This document shows positions 34,797 to 43,422 of a stretch of 64,000 bases of DNA, in pieces; the stretch's first letter is position 1; each line of letters starts with the position of its first letter. The stretch comes from an uncultured Porphyromonadaceae bacterium (GTDB taxonomy: Bacteria > Bacteroidota > Bacteroidia > Bacteroidales > Muribaculaceae), in contig CANPGB010000016.1 of assembly GCA_947573485.1 (NCBI GenBank), positions 1-64,000 on the forward strand, given 5' to 3'. The position numbers and the translations under genes are program-made. The notes under the pieces are model-generated. The model was not told where the DNA came from. It worked only from the letters and a program-made list of their open reading frames with translations, and did not search any database.

Positions 34797-35604
34797 TATC
34801 TAAGCGTTTATCGTCGGGAATTATTATCTGACGACGGTCGCTGGCAGGGAAGACATTTTCGGGCAGTTGCTTTTCGAGCTCGCTGTGCAAGCCTATCTGG
34901 TGACTGAAGTGTGTAAGCCAGGCCTGTCGCGGTTCCGTCAATTTAATAACGTCCAAAGCCTGGCTAAGGTTTAGGTGTGAGAAGTGGGGTTCGTGCCTGA
35001 GGGCATTGATGACAAGGGTGTCGACGCCGCGCAAGGCTTCGATGGTAGCCGGGGGCACGACGCTCGCATCGGTTATATAGGCGAAGTTGCCGAATCGGTA
35101 GCCGAGTATCGGCAGGCGCCCGTGTATGACTTCGAGGGGGAGCACCTCCATACTGTGCCCTGGCGCGTATTCAAGCATGAAAGGCTTGTATGGTTCAACT
35201 ACCCGGAGGTCGAATTGCGGCACGCCCGGATAAGGCGCCTCAGAAAAACAATACGGCACCCTCGCGCGCAGGTCGGCGGCCACATCGGCGCGGCAATACA
35301 GCGGGAAGTGCTCGCCGGGCACGGCGTAGCTGTAGGGGCGCAGGTCGTCGATGCCGCCCACATGGTCGTAGTGGCTGTGGGTGAGCACGGCGCAGGATAT
35401 GTCGGGGCAGTCCTCGCGCAGCATCTGTGTGCGGAAATCGGGACCGCAGTCAATGAGAATACCCGGCTTGCCCTCCTCGGGTTGGAGAATTGCCGAGCAT
35501 CGCAGACGTTTGTCGTGGGAGTCTGAGGAGGTGCACACATTGCAATTGCAGCGCATCTGAGGCACCCCGGTAGATGTTCCGGTACCTAAAAAAGTGAGTT
35601 TCAT
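34771..35604 (-). CDS. Metallo-beta-lactamase-fold phosphodiesterase, PhnP-like
   Basis: A 277-residue MBL-fold enzyme. It begins LTFLGTGTSTGVPQMRCNCNVC, the PhnP/RNase Z-like opening, with motif LTHSHYDHVGGIDDLRPY (HxHxDH), a GPDFRTQ segment and terminal LTHFSHQIG. Relatives hydrolyse cyclic phosphodiesters. It overlaps both neighbours, by 4 nt and 26 nt. The exact substrate cannot be read from sequence. Confidence 0.83.
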   Translation of the reverse strand: MKLTFLGTGTSTGVPQMRCNCNVCTSSDSHDKRLRCSAILQPEEGKPGILIDCGPDFRTQMLREDCPDISCAVLTHSHYDHVGGIDDLRPYSYAVPGEHFPLYCRADVAADLRARVPYCFSEAPYPGVPQFDLRVVEPYKPFMLEYAPGHSMEVLPLEVIHGRLPILGYRFGNFAYITDASVVPPATIEALRGVDTLVINALRHEPHFSHLNLSQALDVIKLTEPRQAWLTHFSHQIGLHSELEKQLPENVFPASDRRQIIIPDDKRLDNGNKNHLP

Positions 35605-36569
35605 TGTCGGAAACGGGTGAGATAACCGTCGTCAAAAATGAGATAAACGCCGTCGGAGTAGCTCCAGTGCTCGCGCATGCCTCCGTAGGTGGGAGTGCGC
35701 AGCACCTCGTGCGGAGCGCCGAGGGCAAGCCTGCATTCAACGCGGGTCATGCCCTCGCGGAGCTTCGACGCCACAATATATTCCCACACATCATCTTTAA
35801 TCTCGGGGTAAGACTTGCGGGGATCGGTAAAAGAGAAGAGGGTGTCGAAATTGCGTGTGGCCGCCCTCCCGGAGCCGGTGCTCATAAAGAGCATGCGAGC
35901 CTCGCCTGCGGGCGCTGTGCGGCGCAGCATGGCGCTGTCGGTGGCGTGGAAATAGACGGCAGCAACGAAATTCTCGTCTCCGGGGCCTACGCTGTCGATT
36001 TCCACCTCTATCTGGCGCAGGCCGTTGACGGGCATGCGGGTGGTGGCGTCGTACCACGCCGGAGTGCGCACAAAGTATCGCTTGCCACGCATGGCCGAGT
36101 CTACTTTCGCCACTATGCCGAGGTCTACTGTGAAGGGCACGGCGAGGTTTGCAATGGTGTCGAAGCGCTCTTTCGAGAGACCGGGCACGCGGTAGAAATA
36201 GCTGCGTCCATCGCCGGTGGTGAACACGAGTTCGCCGCCGTCGTCGCCGGTGAGGCTGCGGGCAGGTCGGAAAGAATCGAACTCGAGCACCGTGCCCGTC
36301 ATGTGACGGGTGTCGGCCGAGGCCGTGGTGAAGATAAGCGAGATGCGGTCGTTGGCCACAAGGAATCGCTTGCCGCGCTGCCATGCCGCCGGAGCCTGGG
36401 CTTGGACGTCGGCAAGGAAATCATGCTCGGGGCTCACCGTGGCCGCTCCCTCGCGCTTCACATCGTCGAGCTTGATGCGCGGAGTGCTCTCCACGCCCGT
36501 AAAACAGCCCCCGGCACCCAGAGCGAGTGCCGGAAGCATTAGATATATTACTGCCTTGCGGAGTATCAT
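35601..36569 (-). CDS. Hypothetical lipoprotein with BamE/SmpA-like C-terminus
   Basis: A 322-residue protein with a lipoprotein-like signal (LPALALGAGGC). The central region is beta-rich without a recognised motif. The last 55 residues (LREGMTRVECRLALGAPHEVLR ... REHWSYSDGVYLIFDDGYL) have the alpha-alpha-beta pattern and the GMTxxEVxxxLGxP-like turn of SmpA/OmlA/BamE domains. It is probably attached to the outer or inner membrane facing the periplasm. Overlaps both neighbours by 4 nt. The function is unknown. Confidence 0.7.
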   Translation of the reverse strand: MILRKAVIYLMLPALALGAGGCFTGVESTPRIKLDDVKREGAATVSPEHDFLADVQAQAPAAWQRGKRFLVANDRISLIFTTASADTRHMTGTVLEFDSFRPARSLTGDDGGELVFTTGDGRSYFYRVPGLSKERFDTIANLAVPFTVDLGIVAKVDSAMRGKRYFVRTPAWYDATTRMPVNGLRQIEVEIDSVGPGDENFVAAVYFHATDSAMLRRTAPAGEARMLFMSTGSGRAATRNFDTLFSFTDPRKSYPEIKDDVWEYIVASKLREGMTRVECRLALGAPHEVLRTPTYGGMREHWSYSDGVYLIFDDGYLTRFRQ

Positions 36570-38704
36570 TCAGCAGTTTTGGGAGTGATGCCGAGGTTGT
36601 TGTAAATAAAGGAGTAAATGTCGGTGTACTCGTCAACGACCTTTGCAACGGGCTTGCCTGCACCGTGGCCGGCCTTGCTGTCGATGCGGATGAGCTTGGG
36701 AGCATCGCCGGTATCGGCTGCCTGGAGGGTGGCGGCATACTTGAAGGAGTGCGCGGGCACCACGCGGTCGTCGTGGTCGGCGGTGGTCACCATGATTGCA
36801 GGATAGGGAGTGCCGTCGTTGCTTATGTTATGCACGGGCGAGTAAGCGAGGAGGTATTTCGCCATTTCGGGGCTGTCATCGGCGGTGCCGTAGTCGGGCG
36901 CCCAGTTCCAGCCGATAGTGAAGAGGTGGTAGCGCATCATATCCATAACGCCCACACGGGGTATAGCAACCTTGAAGAGATCGGGGCGCAGGTTTACGGT
37001 GGCGCCTACGAGCAGACCGCCGTTGCTTCCACCCTCGATAGTGAGGAGCTCGGGGGTAGTCCAGCCATTGTCAATCATATACTCGGCAGCGGCAATAAAG
37101 TCGTTGAACACGTTGAGCTTGTTCTGCTTCGTGCCTGCCTTGTGCCACTCCTCGCCATACTCGGCACCGCCGCGCAGGTTAGCCTGGGCGTAGATACCAC
37201 CGTTCTCGAGCCACAGCAGACGGTTGGGACTGAAAGTGGGGTTGAGAGTTACGTTGAAGCCTCCGTAGCCGTAGAGGTATACGGGGTTCTTGCCGTCTGC
37301 CTCAATGCCCTTGCGGCGAACGGTGAACATGGGCACGCGGGTTCCGTCGGCCGAGGTGTAGAACACCTGCTCGGTGATATAATCTTCGGGGTTGAAGCCC
37401 TCGATTTCGGTGGCATGGAAGAGCTTGCTCTTGCCCGAGGCGAGGTCGTAGCTGTAGACGGCGGCAGGATAAACAAACGATGAGAATGTATAGAAAACAT
37501 CGTCGGTCGAGCGGTCGGCCGATACGGCTACGGTGCCGTAGGTGGGCAGCTCAATCTCGCGCACGAGTTTGCCGTCGGTGGTATAGACAAAGGCGTGGTT
37601 CGAGGCATCGCGGTCAAATACGGCGATAATATGGTCTTTGCCGGCGAAATTAACCGACGAGAGCACGCCTCCTTCGGGGTCCTGCGGAATTATTTCCTTC
37701 CAGTCGTCACGCGCGGGCTTGGCAGGGTCTACACACACGAAGCGGTTTGCGGGAGCGTCGACAGAGGTGAGCATGTACACCTTGCCGTCGATTATGCCTA
37801 TGATTTCGTTGGTGAAGTCCTGCGAGGGCTCGATGCTCACCCATTGCGCGCCGGGCTTGCGCATGTCTTTGATCATCACCGACTCTCCCGAGCCTTCACC
37901 GCCGCCGATAATAGCAAGGGCGCTGCCGTCGTGAGCGGTCTCGGCAGAGTGGAAGCGCAGGGGCTTCTCGGCGTCGTGGTAAACCACGGTATCGTCGGAC
38001 TGCGGAGTGCCTATCTTGTGGTAGTATACACTGTGAAACTCATTGGCATTGCTGAACTCCTTGCCGGCTTCGGGGCGGGGATATGCGCTGTAGTAGAAAC
38101 CGCGGCTGCCGTCCCATGCCGCGCCGGTAAACTTAGCCCACTCGATATGGTCGTCGAGGAGCTCGCCGGTGGCGGTGTCGAGCACAAAGATTTCAGTCCA
38201 GTCAGAGCCTGAGCGCGATATTGTGTAGGCAGTATACTTGCCGTCGGGGCTCTGGAAGAGGCCTGTGAGCGCCACGGTGCCGTCGTCGGAGAGCTTGTTG
38301 GGATCAAGGAAAACCTCGGCCTCACCGCCGGGAGCTTCGCTGCGGTAGATTATAGCCTGGTTGTGCGAGCCGTCGTTGGCCGAGAAGTAATATTTACCGT
38401 CGTCGCCCTTCCAGGGAGCGCCCTGACGGCTGTAGCGGTTGAGGGCGTCGAGGCGCTTGTGCAGGGCGTCGCGGAATGGAATCTGCGCGAGGTAGTCCTG
38501 CGTGAGTTTGTTCTCAGCCTCCACCCATGCCAGGGTTGCGGCTGCGGTGTCGTTCTCGAGGGGGCGGTAGGGGTCGGCCACCTCGATGCCGAAGACTTCG
38601 TAAGTGGTGCTGTCGTTCGGAGCCTGCGGATAGTCGAGCTTCGCGGGCTTGTTGGAGCATGAACCGAGAATAAGGGTCATTGCAAAAAGTGGAAAGTATC
38701 TCAT
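36566..38704 (-). CDS. Prolyl oligopeptidase (S9A), lipoprotein
   Basis: A 712-residue serine peptidase: lipoprotein signal (FPLFAMTLILGSC), a seven-bladed propeller (residues about 80-430) and an alpha/beta hydrolase domain. The catalytic Ser is in EGGSNGGLLVGA, Asp in TADHDDRVVP and His in KAGHGAGKP. The start at 38704 is chosen for the lipoprotein signal; the track ORF adds 49 residues running into mscS. It cleaves short proline-containing peptides in the periplasm. Coupled by ATGA overlap to the lipoprotein gene. Confidence 0.93.
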   Translation of the reverse strand: MRYFPLFAMTLILGSCSNKPAKLDYPQAPNDSTTYEVFGIEVADPYRPLENDTAAATLAWVEAENKLTQDYLAQIPFRDALHKRLDALNRYSRQGAPWKGDDGKYYFSANDGSHNQAIIYRSEAPGGEAEVFLDPNKLSDDGTVALTGLFQSPDGKYTAYTISRSGSDWTEIFVLDTATGELLDDHIEWAKFTGAAWDGSRGFYYSAYPRPEAGKEFSNANEFHSVYYHKIGTPQSDDTVVYHDAEKPLRFHSAETAHDGSALAIIGGGEGSGESVMIKDMRKPGAQWVSIEPSQDFTNEIIGIIDGKVYMLTSVDAPANRFVCVDPAKPARDDWKEIIPQDPEGGVLSSVNFAGKDHIIAVFDRDASNHAFVYTTDGKLVREIELPTYGTVAVSADRSTDDVFYTFSSFVYPAAVYSYDLASGKSKLFHATEIEGFNPEDYITEQVFYTSADGTRVPMFTVRRKGIEADGKNPVYLYGYGGFNVTLNPTFSPNRLLWLENGGIYAQANLRGGAEYGEEWHKAGTKQNKLNVFNDFIAAAEYMIDNGWTTPELLTIEGGSNGGLLVGATVNLRPDLFKVAIPRVGVMDMMRYHLFTIGWNWAPDYGTADDSPEMAKYLLAYSPVHNISNDGTPYPAIMVTTADHDDRVVPAHSFKYAATLQAADTGDAPKLIRIDSKAGHGAGKPVAKVVDEYTDIYSFIYNNLGITPKTAE

Positions 38705-38708
38705 TATG

Positions 38709-39785
38709 TTAGCTTGTGTGAACGTCGAGTTGAGGGAAGGGGAAAGAAATGCCTGCCTGGGGCAATTCATTGTAAATTCGCTCGTTGATGCCATAGAACA
38801 CGGCCCAGTAGTCAGGCGTCGAAACCCATGCCGTGCACTTGAGGTCGACACTGCTGGCGGCGAGTTCGGCGACCCACACGCGGGGCGAGCGGTCGACTGG
38901 CGCCGAGATAATGGCTTTCTCGGAGGGAAGGTCGGGGATGCTTGGCTTCACCTTTGCGCCGAACATGCGGCCGAAGAAACCGCGCTTTTTCTCGGGTTCG
39001 GGCGCCGCGGGCTCATCGCCGGCATGGGCGACAAGTTCTTCGGCGGCGCGGCGTTTGCGGTCGTCCTCGATGAATTTTTTCACTATGCGGTCGTCGGAGG
39101 CGAAGATTTCGAGAATCTTTGCACGGGCAGCCTCGACGTTGTCGCCGTAGCTTATGCCTACAGTCCAGTCGATACGGCGGTAATCCTCACGCGACCAATT
39201 GTTTACCGAGCCGGTAGAGAGGCCGCCGTTAGGAATGATTATCGATTTGTTGTCGCCGGTGCATATTATGGTGTGGAAAATCTGAATCTCGCTGACGGTA
39301 CCGGCATAGCCCTGGGCTTCGATATAATCGCCTATCTTGTAGGGCTTGAGCAGGAGTATGAGCACACCGCCTGCAAAGTTCTGCAGGGTGCCGCTCAGAG
39401 CCATACCGATAGCGACACCGGCAGAGGCAAAGATTGCAATGAACGACGACGTCTCAATTCCTAAAATGCCTATCACCGTGACTATCAAGATGAAGTACAG
39501 CACTATGCGCACCATGCTCAGCACGAAGGTGGTGAGCGAGCGGTCGAGCTTACGTTTGACGAACACGCCACTGAGGAAGCGGTACAGCTTATTGATAATC
39601 AGGCGGCCGATGTAGAACACCACGATAGCTATCGCCAGATTGATGGCGAAGGTGACCATGGAGTTTACAAGACGCGTCATGAGCTCGTCGAAGGGGAGCG
39701 AGCGGAGCACCTCCATTTCCTGCGAAGGTGTTGGCACAGAATCTGCAAGCGCGGGAGCGATGTCGGGAATCTGGAGTCGTATCAT
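38709..39785 (-). CDS. Mechanosensitive ion channel, MscS family
   Basis: A 358-residue MscS-like channel. Three helices occupy residues about 35-130, with the pore helix ASAGVAIGMALSGTLQNFAGGVLILLL. The beta-domain follows (KPYKIGDYIEAQGYAGTVSEIQIFHTII) and IIIPNGGLSTGSVNNWSR is the family signature. An Ala/Glu/Lys-rich insert of about 45 residues (EELVAHAGDEPAAPEPEKKRG) interrupts the C-terminal domain and is unusual. Opens on membrane tension to release osmolytes. Shares TAATG with the C11 gene upstream. Confidence 0.9.
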   Translation of the reverse strand: MIRLQIPDIAPALADSVPTPSQEMEVLRSLPFDELMTRLVNSMVTFAINLAIAIVVFYIGRLIINKLYRFLSGVFVKRKLDRSLTTFVLSMVRIVLYFILIVTVIGILGIETSSFIAIFASAGVAIGMALSGTLQNFAGGVLILLLKPYKIGDYIEAQGYAGTVSEIQIFHTIICTGDNKSIIIPNGGLSTGSVNNWSREDYRRIDWTVGISYGDNVEAARAKILEIFASDDRIVKKFIEDDRKRRAAEELVAHAGDEPAAPEPEKKRGFFGRMFGAKVKPSIPDLPSEKAIISAPVDRSPRVWVAELAASSVDLKCTAWVSTPDYWAVFYGINERIYNELPQAGISFPFPQLDVHTS

Positions 39786-41002
39786 TATTTAAATGTGAGT
39801 TTTGAAGCGATGTCGGAGTACCATGAGAGCGTGGTGTAGTTGTAGAGGTCAAGGGCATCGGCGTTCTCGGGAATATAAGTGGTGAGACCGCTGCAGCTCT
39901 TTATGGGCGTCGCACCGCCGAAAACATAATCCATATATCCGTTATAGAGCACGCAATCGTCCATGGCAGCCTTGAAAGTATCGAGCTTGGCCGAGGCACC
40001 GTCGAAGCGCTCGGCACCTTCGGGGGTGAGGCAGAGGTCGCTCACATATTTGCCGAAATCAAAATAAAGCTTTGCATAGCTGAAACGGCCGAAAGGCTGC
40101 GGCTCCATATCGGCAGGCGAATGGTCGGGGGCAACCTCGTAGATGCGGGCGGTAGCCTCGGCAAGCGCGTCGACACGGCGGCTGTCAACCACACTCATGG
40201 TGCAGTAACGGTCGGTGAAATTCGGAAGCGAATACTCAGGCAGGCGCCCGGCTTCTTTCCACTTGCGGTAATAATCAACCGTTGTGGATGCCGCATTAAC
40301 CACTCCCTGAGGCATGGGCTCGAAGAAGTGGCCGAGAGTGCGGTGATAAGGCATGCCCTCGGCTGCTATCTCCATTGCGCTGAAAGCTATGTAAGGCGCC
40401 ACGGGGGCAAGTTCATAAGCCACTTCTACGCCCGCCATATAGCAGCAGTCGAAGTACACGAAGTCGAAGCCGGGGCCTGCGGCGAGCGTCGAAGCGAGGG
40501 TAGTCATATTCATCCACTCGGTGAGGTTATCGCCGCCGTAGCTGCGACGCTTGGGCGCGCGCTCCTTGCCGTCCTGCATCCAGCCCGAACCGTGACCCCA
40601 GAGTATGAGGCCGTAGCTCTCGGCAGGAGCTTTTTCGACGACATCATGGAAAACCTCGCGCATGCGGTCGGAGGATACCGACGAGAGCGCGTCGCTATAC
40701 ATTGCCAAAGTATCGAGCCCGGTTTTCTTGAGCTCCATAAGAACCTGTACATTGCCGCTGCGACGGTTAAAAACCAGCACACGGCCGTCGGCGGGAATCT
40801 GCCCGGCGGCAGCGCCATCTATCATCTCGCGGATGTCGGAAGTGCTGTTACCTGCAAGACCATTCTGATTGGCAACCTGGTATACAAGCACCGTGCGTGC
40901 CACTACCTCGGGCTCGCGGTTTGGAATAGGAGCGGGCTCATCGCCGCCGCACGATGTGAAGAGAGTCGCGGAAAGCAGTGCCGCGTAGATATACTTTTTC
41001 AT
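39785..41002 (-). CDS. Clostripain-like cysteine peptidase (C11), lipoprotein
   Basis: A 405-residue protein with lipoprotein signal MKKYIYAALLSATLFTSCGG and the C11 fold. The catalytic His is in LILWGHGSGW and the Cys in FVYFDCCYMAGVEVAY. Such surface or periplasmic peptidases cleave after basic residues. The start at 41002 fits the signal peptide and an adjacent promoter element; the track start at 41164 lies in the htpG intergenic palindromes. First gene of the six-gene operon. Confidence 0.85.
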   Translation of the reverse strand: MKKYIYAALLSATLFTSCGGDEPAPIPNREPEVVARTVLVYQVANQNGLAGNSTSDIREMIDGAAAGQIPADGRVLVFNRRSGNVQVLMELKKTGLDTLAMYSDALSSVSSDRMREVFHDVVEKAPAESYGLILWGHGSGWMQDGKERAPKRRSYGGDNLTEWMNMTTLASTLAAGPGFDFVYFDCCYMAGVEVAYELAPVAPYIAFSAMEIAAEGMPYHRTLGHFFEPMPQGVVNAASTTVDYYRKWKEAGRLPEYSLPNFTDRYCTMSVVDSRRVDALAEATARIYEVAPDHSPADMEPQPFGRFSYAKLYFDFGKYVSDLCLTPEGAERFDGASAKLDTFKAAMDDCVLYNGYMDYVFGGATPIKSCSGLTTYIPENADALDLYNYTTLSWYSDIASKLTFK

Positions 41003-41008
41003 AGAATA

Positions 41009-41016
41009 CAAAATTA
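41009..41016 (-). promoter_or_regulatory. -7 element of the C11-mscS operon, nearly leaderless
   Basis: TAATTTTG on the minus strand ends 6 nt before the C11 start codon, implying a very short 5' leader. Confidence 0.5.
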
Positions 41017-41086
41017 CTAATTTTCCCGCAAATAAGGCCAACAACGGCGGCATTGCAAAATATTCTTTGCCTATATTTAGCAATTC

Positions 41087-41160
41087 ATAACAATTATAGC
41101 ACCGCACGCATGCCAAAATGTCAGATTTCCCGATTGGCATTTCTTTTGTATAATTGTTAT
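41087..41160. repeat. Nested inverted repeats in the htpG / C11 divergent gap
   Basis: ATAACAATTATA (41087-41098) and TATAATTGTTAT (41149-41160) are perfect 12-bp arms. Inside them ATGCCAA (41110-41116) and TTGGCAT (41134-41140) form a second 7-bp pair. The structure lies 36 nt before the htpG start, where a heat-shock operator would be expected. Confidence 0.6.
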
Positions 41161-41196
41161 TCAAACAATAGAATAAAATCGAAAAATAAATATACT

Positions 41197-43251
41197 ATGC
41201 AAAAAGGAACCATTGGCGTGACCACGGAGAACATCTTCCCGGTCATCAAAAAATTTCTTTACAGCGACCACGAGATTTTCCTCCGCGAACTGGTGTCGAA
41301 CGCCGTCGACGCCTCGCAGAAAATCCGCACTCTCGCTAACTTCGGCGATTTCAAAGGCGAGCTCGGCACCCTCGACGTTCGCGTGACTATCGACAAGGAA
41401 GCCGGAACTCTCACCGTGTCGGACCACGGCATTGGCATGGACGCCGAAGATGTGGATAAATACATCAACCAGATAGCCTTCTCGGGCGCCGAAGACTTCC
41501 TGAACAAATACAAGGATAACGCCGCCAACATCATAGGTCACTTCGGCCTCGGCTTCTACTCGGCTTTCATGGTGGCCGAGAAAGTGGTTATCAACTCGCT
41601 GAGCTACAAGGAAGGCGCCAAGCCCGTGCGTTGGTCATGCGACGGCTCGCCCGAATACTCTATGGAGGAAGGCGACCGCACCGAACGCGGTACCGACATC
41701 ATACTTTACATAGATAAAGACAGCGCCGAGTTCCTCGACCAGCAGCGCGTCGACCTGCTCCTGCGCAAATATTGCCGTTTCCTGCCCGTGCCCGTAATCT
41801 CGGGCAAGGAGCGCGAGTGGAAAGACGGCAACTGGGTCGACACCGACCGCGACCTGGTGGTAAACGCCACCGAGCCCCAATGGATGAAGAAACCTTCGGA
41901 GCTCACCGACGACGACTACCGCCGCTTCTATCAGGAGCTCTATCCCGGCGAGGAAGACCCTCTCTTCTGGATTCACCTCAACGTAGACTACCCCTTCACC
42001 CTCACCGGCATACTCTACTTCCCCAAAATCAAGAACAACTTCGACATCAACCGCAACCGCATACAGCTTTACTGCAACCAGGTGTACGTAACCGACTCCG
42101 TAGAGGGTGTTGTACCTGAGTTCATGCAGCTCATGCAAGGTGTGATTGACTCGCCCGACATCCCCTTGAACGTATCGCGAAGCTACCTGCAGGCCGATAC
42201 CGCCGTAAAGAAAATTTCGGGATACATCACCAAGAAAGTGGCTTCGCGCCTCGACGAGCTCTTCCGCGCCGACCGCAAGGAATTCGAGAAGAAATGGGAC
42301 GACATCCGCATCTTCATCGTCTACGGCATGCTTACCGACGAGAAATTCTGCGACGCCGCCCTCAAATTCCTCCTCCTGCGCGACACCGAAGGGCAGTACT
42401 TCACCACCGAAGAGTACAAGACCCTCGTTGAAGCCTCGCAGACCGACAAAGAAGGCAAGATCGTGTACCTCTATGCCACCGATGCCCAGGCCCAGTACAA
42501 CTACATTAAGGCTGCCAACGACAAGGGCTACAACGTGCTCCTGCTCGACGGCCAGCTCGACAACCACTTCGTTGGCCTTCTTGAGCAGAAACTCAAAGAC
42601 ACCCGTTTGGTGCGCGTCGACTCCGACGTTATCGACAATCTCATCCGCCGCGACGACCGCCGCAACACAGGCCTCAGCGCCGTACAGACGGCTATCCTCT
42701 CGCAACTCTTCTCGGCCGATACCGCCAAGGTCGACAAAGCTTCGTTCACCGTTCAGTTCGAGGCTCTCGGCGCCAACGCCCAGCCTATTACCCTGACTCA
42801 GAACGAGTATATGCGCCGAATGAAAGAAATGGCAGCCCTGCAGCCCTCAATGAACTTCTACGGCGAGCTCCCCGACAGCTACTCGTTAGTGGTCAACACC
42901 GAGCACCCGCTCGTTAAAGACATCGTAGCCAAGGCCGACACTGCCCTGCTCTCCTCTGTCGAACCCCTGCTGCAGACTATCGACAGCCGCAACGCCGATG
43001 CCGAAGCCATACGCAAGGCCGCGCCCGAAGGCAAGACGAGCGCCGAAGAAGATGCCCGCATAGCCGACCTCGAAAAGGAAGTTGCCGCCGCACGCACCGA
43101 AATGGCCGACGCAATAAGCAAATACGGCAAGAGCGAAGGCGCCGACGACGTCCGCCAGCTCGTTGACCTCGCACTCCTCGGCAACGGCCTCCTCAAAGGA
43201 CAGAACCTCGCCGACTTCATCAGCCGCACAGTGGCCATGATGCAGAAATAA
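41197..43251 (+). CDS. htpG: Molecular chaperone HtpG (Hsp90)
   Basis: A 684-residue Hsp90. N-terminal ATPase motifs seen are FLRELVSNAVDA (catalytic Glu), SDHGIGMDAEDV and GHFGLGFYSAFMVA; the middle domain begins near PQWMKKPSEL, with VYVTDSVEGVVPEFM and IPLNVSRSYLQ. The start at 41197 (MQKGTIGVTTENIFPVIKKF) is the conserved N-terminus. It is an ATP-dependent cytosolic chaperone. A strong terminator follows. Confidence 0.97.
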   Translation: MQKGTIGVTTENIFPVIKKFLYSDHEIFLRELVSNAVDASQKIRTLANFGDFKGELGTLDVRVTIDKEAGTLTVSDHGIGMDAEDVDKYINQIAFSGAEDFLNKYKDNAANIIGHFGLGFYSAFMVAEKVVINSLSYKEGAKPVRWSCDGSPEYSMEEGDRTERGTDIILYIDKDSAEFLDQQRVDLLLRKYCRFLPVPVISGKEREWKDGNWVDTDRDLVVNATEPQWMKKPSELTDDDYRRFYQELYPGEEDPLFWIHLNVDYPFTLTGILYFPKIKNNFDINRNRIQLYCNQVYVTDSVEGVVPEFMQLMQGVIDSPDIPLNVSRSYLQADTAVKKISGYITKKVASRLDELFRADRKEFEKKWDDIRIFIVYGMLTDEKFCDAALKFLLLRDTEGQYFTTEEYKTLVEASQTDKEGKIVYLYATDAQAQYNYIKAANDKGYNVLLLDGQLDNHFVGLLEQKLKDTRLVRVDSDVIDNLIRRDDRRNTGLSAVQTAILSQLFSADTAKVDKASFTVQFEALGANAQPITLTQNEYMRRMKEMAALQPSMNFYGELPDSYSLVVNTEHPLVKDIVAKADTALLSSVEPLLQTIDSRNADAEAIRKAAPEGKTSAEEDARIADLEKEVAAARTEMADAISKYGKSEGADDVRQLVDLALLGNGLLKGQNLADFISRTVAMMQK

Positions 43252-43270
43252 GCATTTACACCACTCATAG

Positions 43271-43308
43271 AAAAGTCGGGTCGCCCCTTTCGGCAACCCG
43301 ACTTTTTT
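43271..43308 (+). terminator. Terminator after htpG
   Basis: AAAAGTCGGGT and ACCCGACTTTT form an 11-bp stem around CGCCCCTTTCGGCA, followed by a T-run. Confidence 0.9.
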
Positions 43309-43320
43309 ATGCTCAGGCAG

Positions 43321-43415
43321 TTCATACCTGCGCATTATTGCTGTTTCAGCACTTTTCACACCTGCGCATAATTGGTGTTTTAAGGCTTTTCATACATGCG
43401 CTTTATTGAAGCAAA
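43321..43415. repeat. 34-bp tandem repeat, about three copies
   Basis: Units starting TTCATACCTGCGCATTATTG (43321), TTCACACCTGCGCATAATTG (43355) and TTCATACATGCGCTTTATTG (43389) are spaced exactly 34 bp apart. They fill the gap between the htpG terminator and the end of the convergent BspA gene. Confidence 0.8.
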
Positions 43416-43422
43416 CAGTCTA

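Noticed and set aside
43321-43415. CRISPR array
   Set aside because: Repeats are contiguous 34-bp units without spacers, only three copies, and no cas genes are present.
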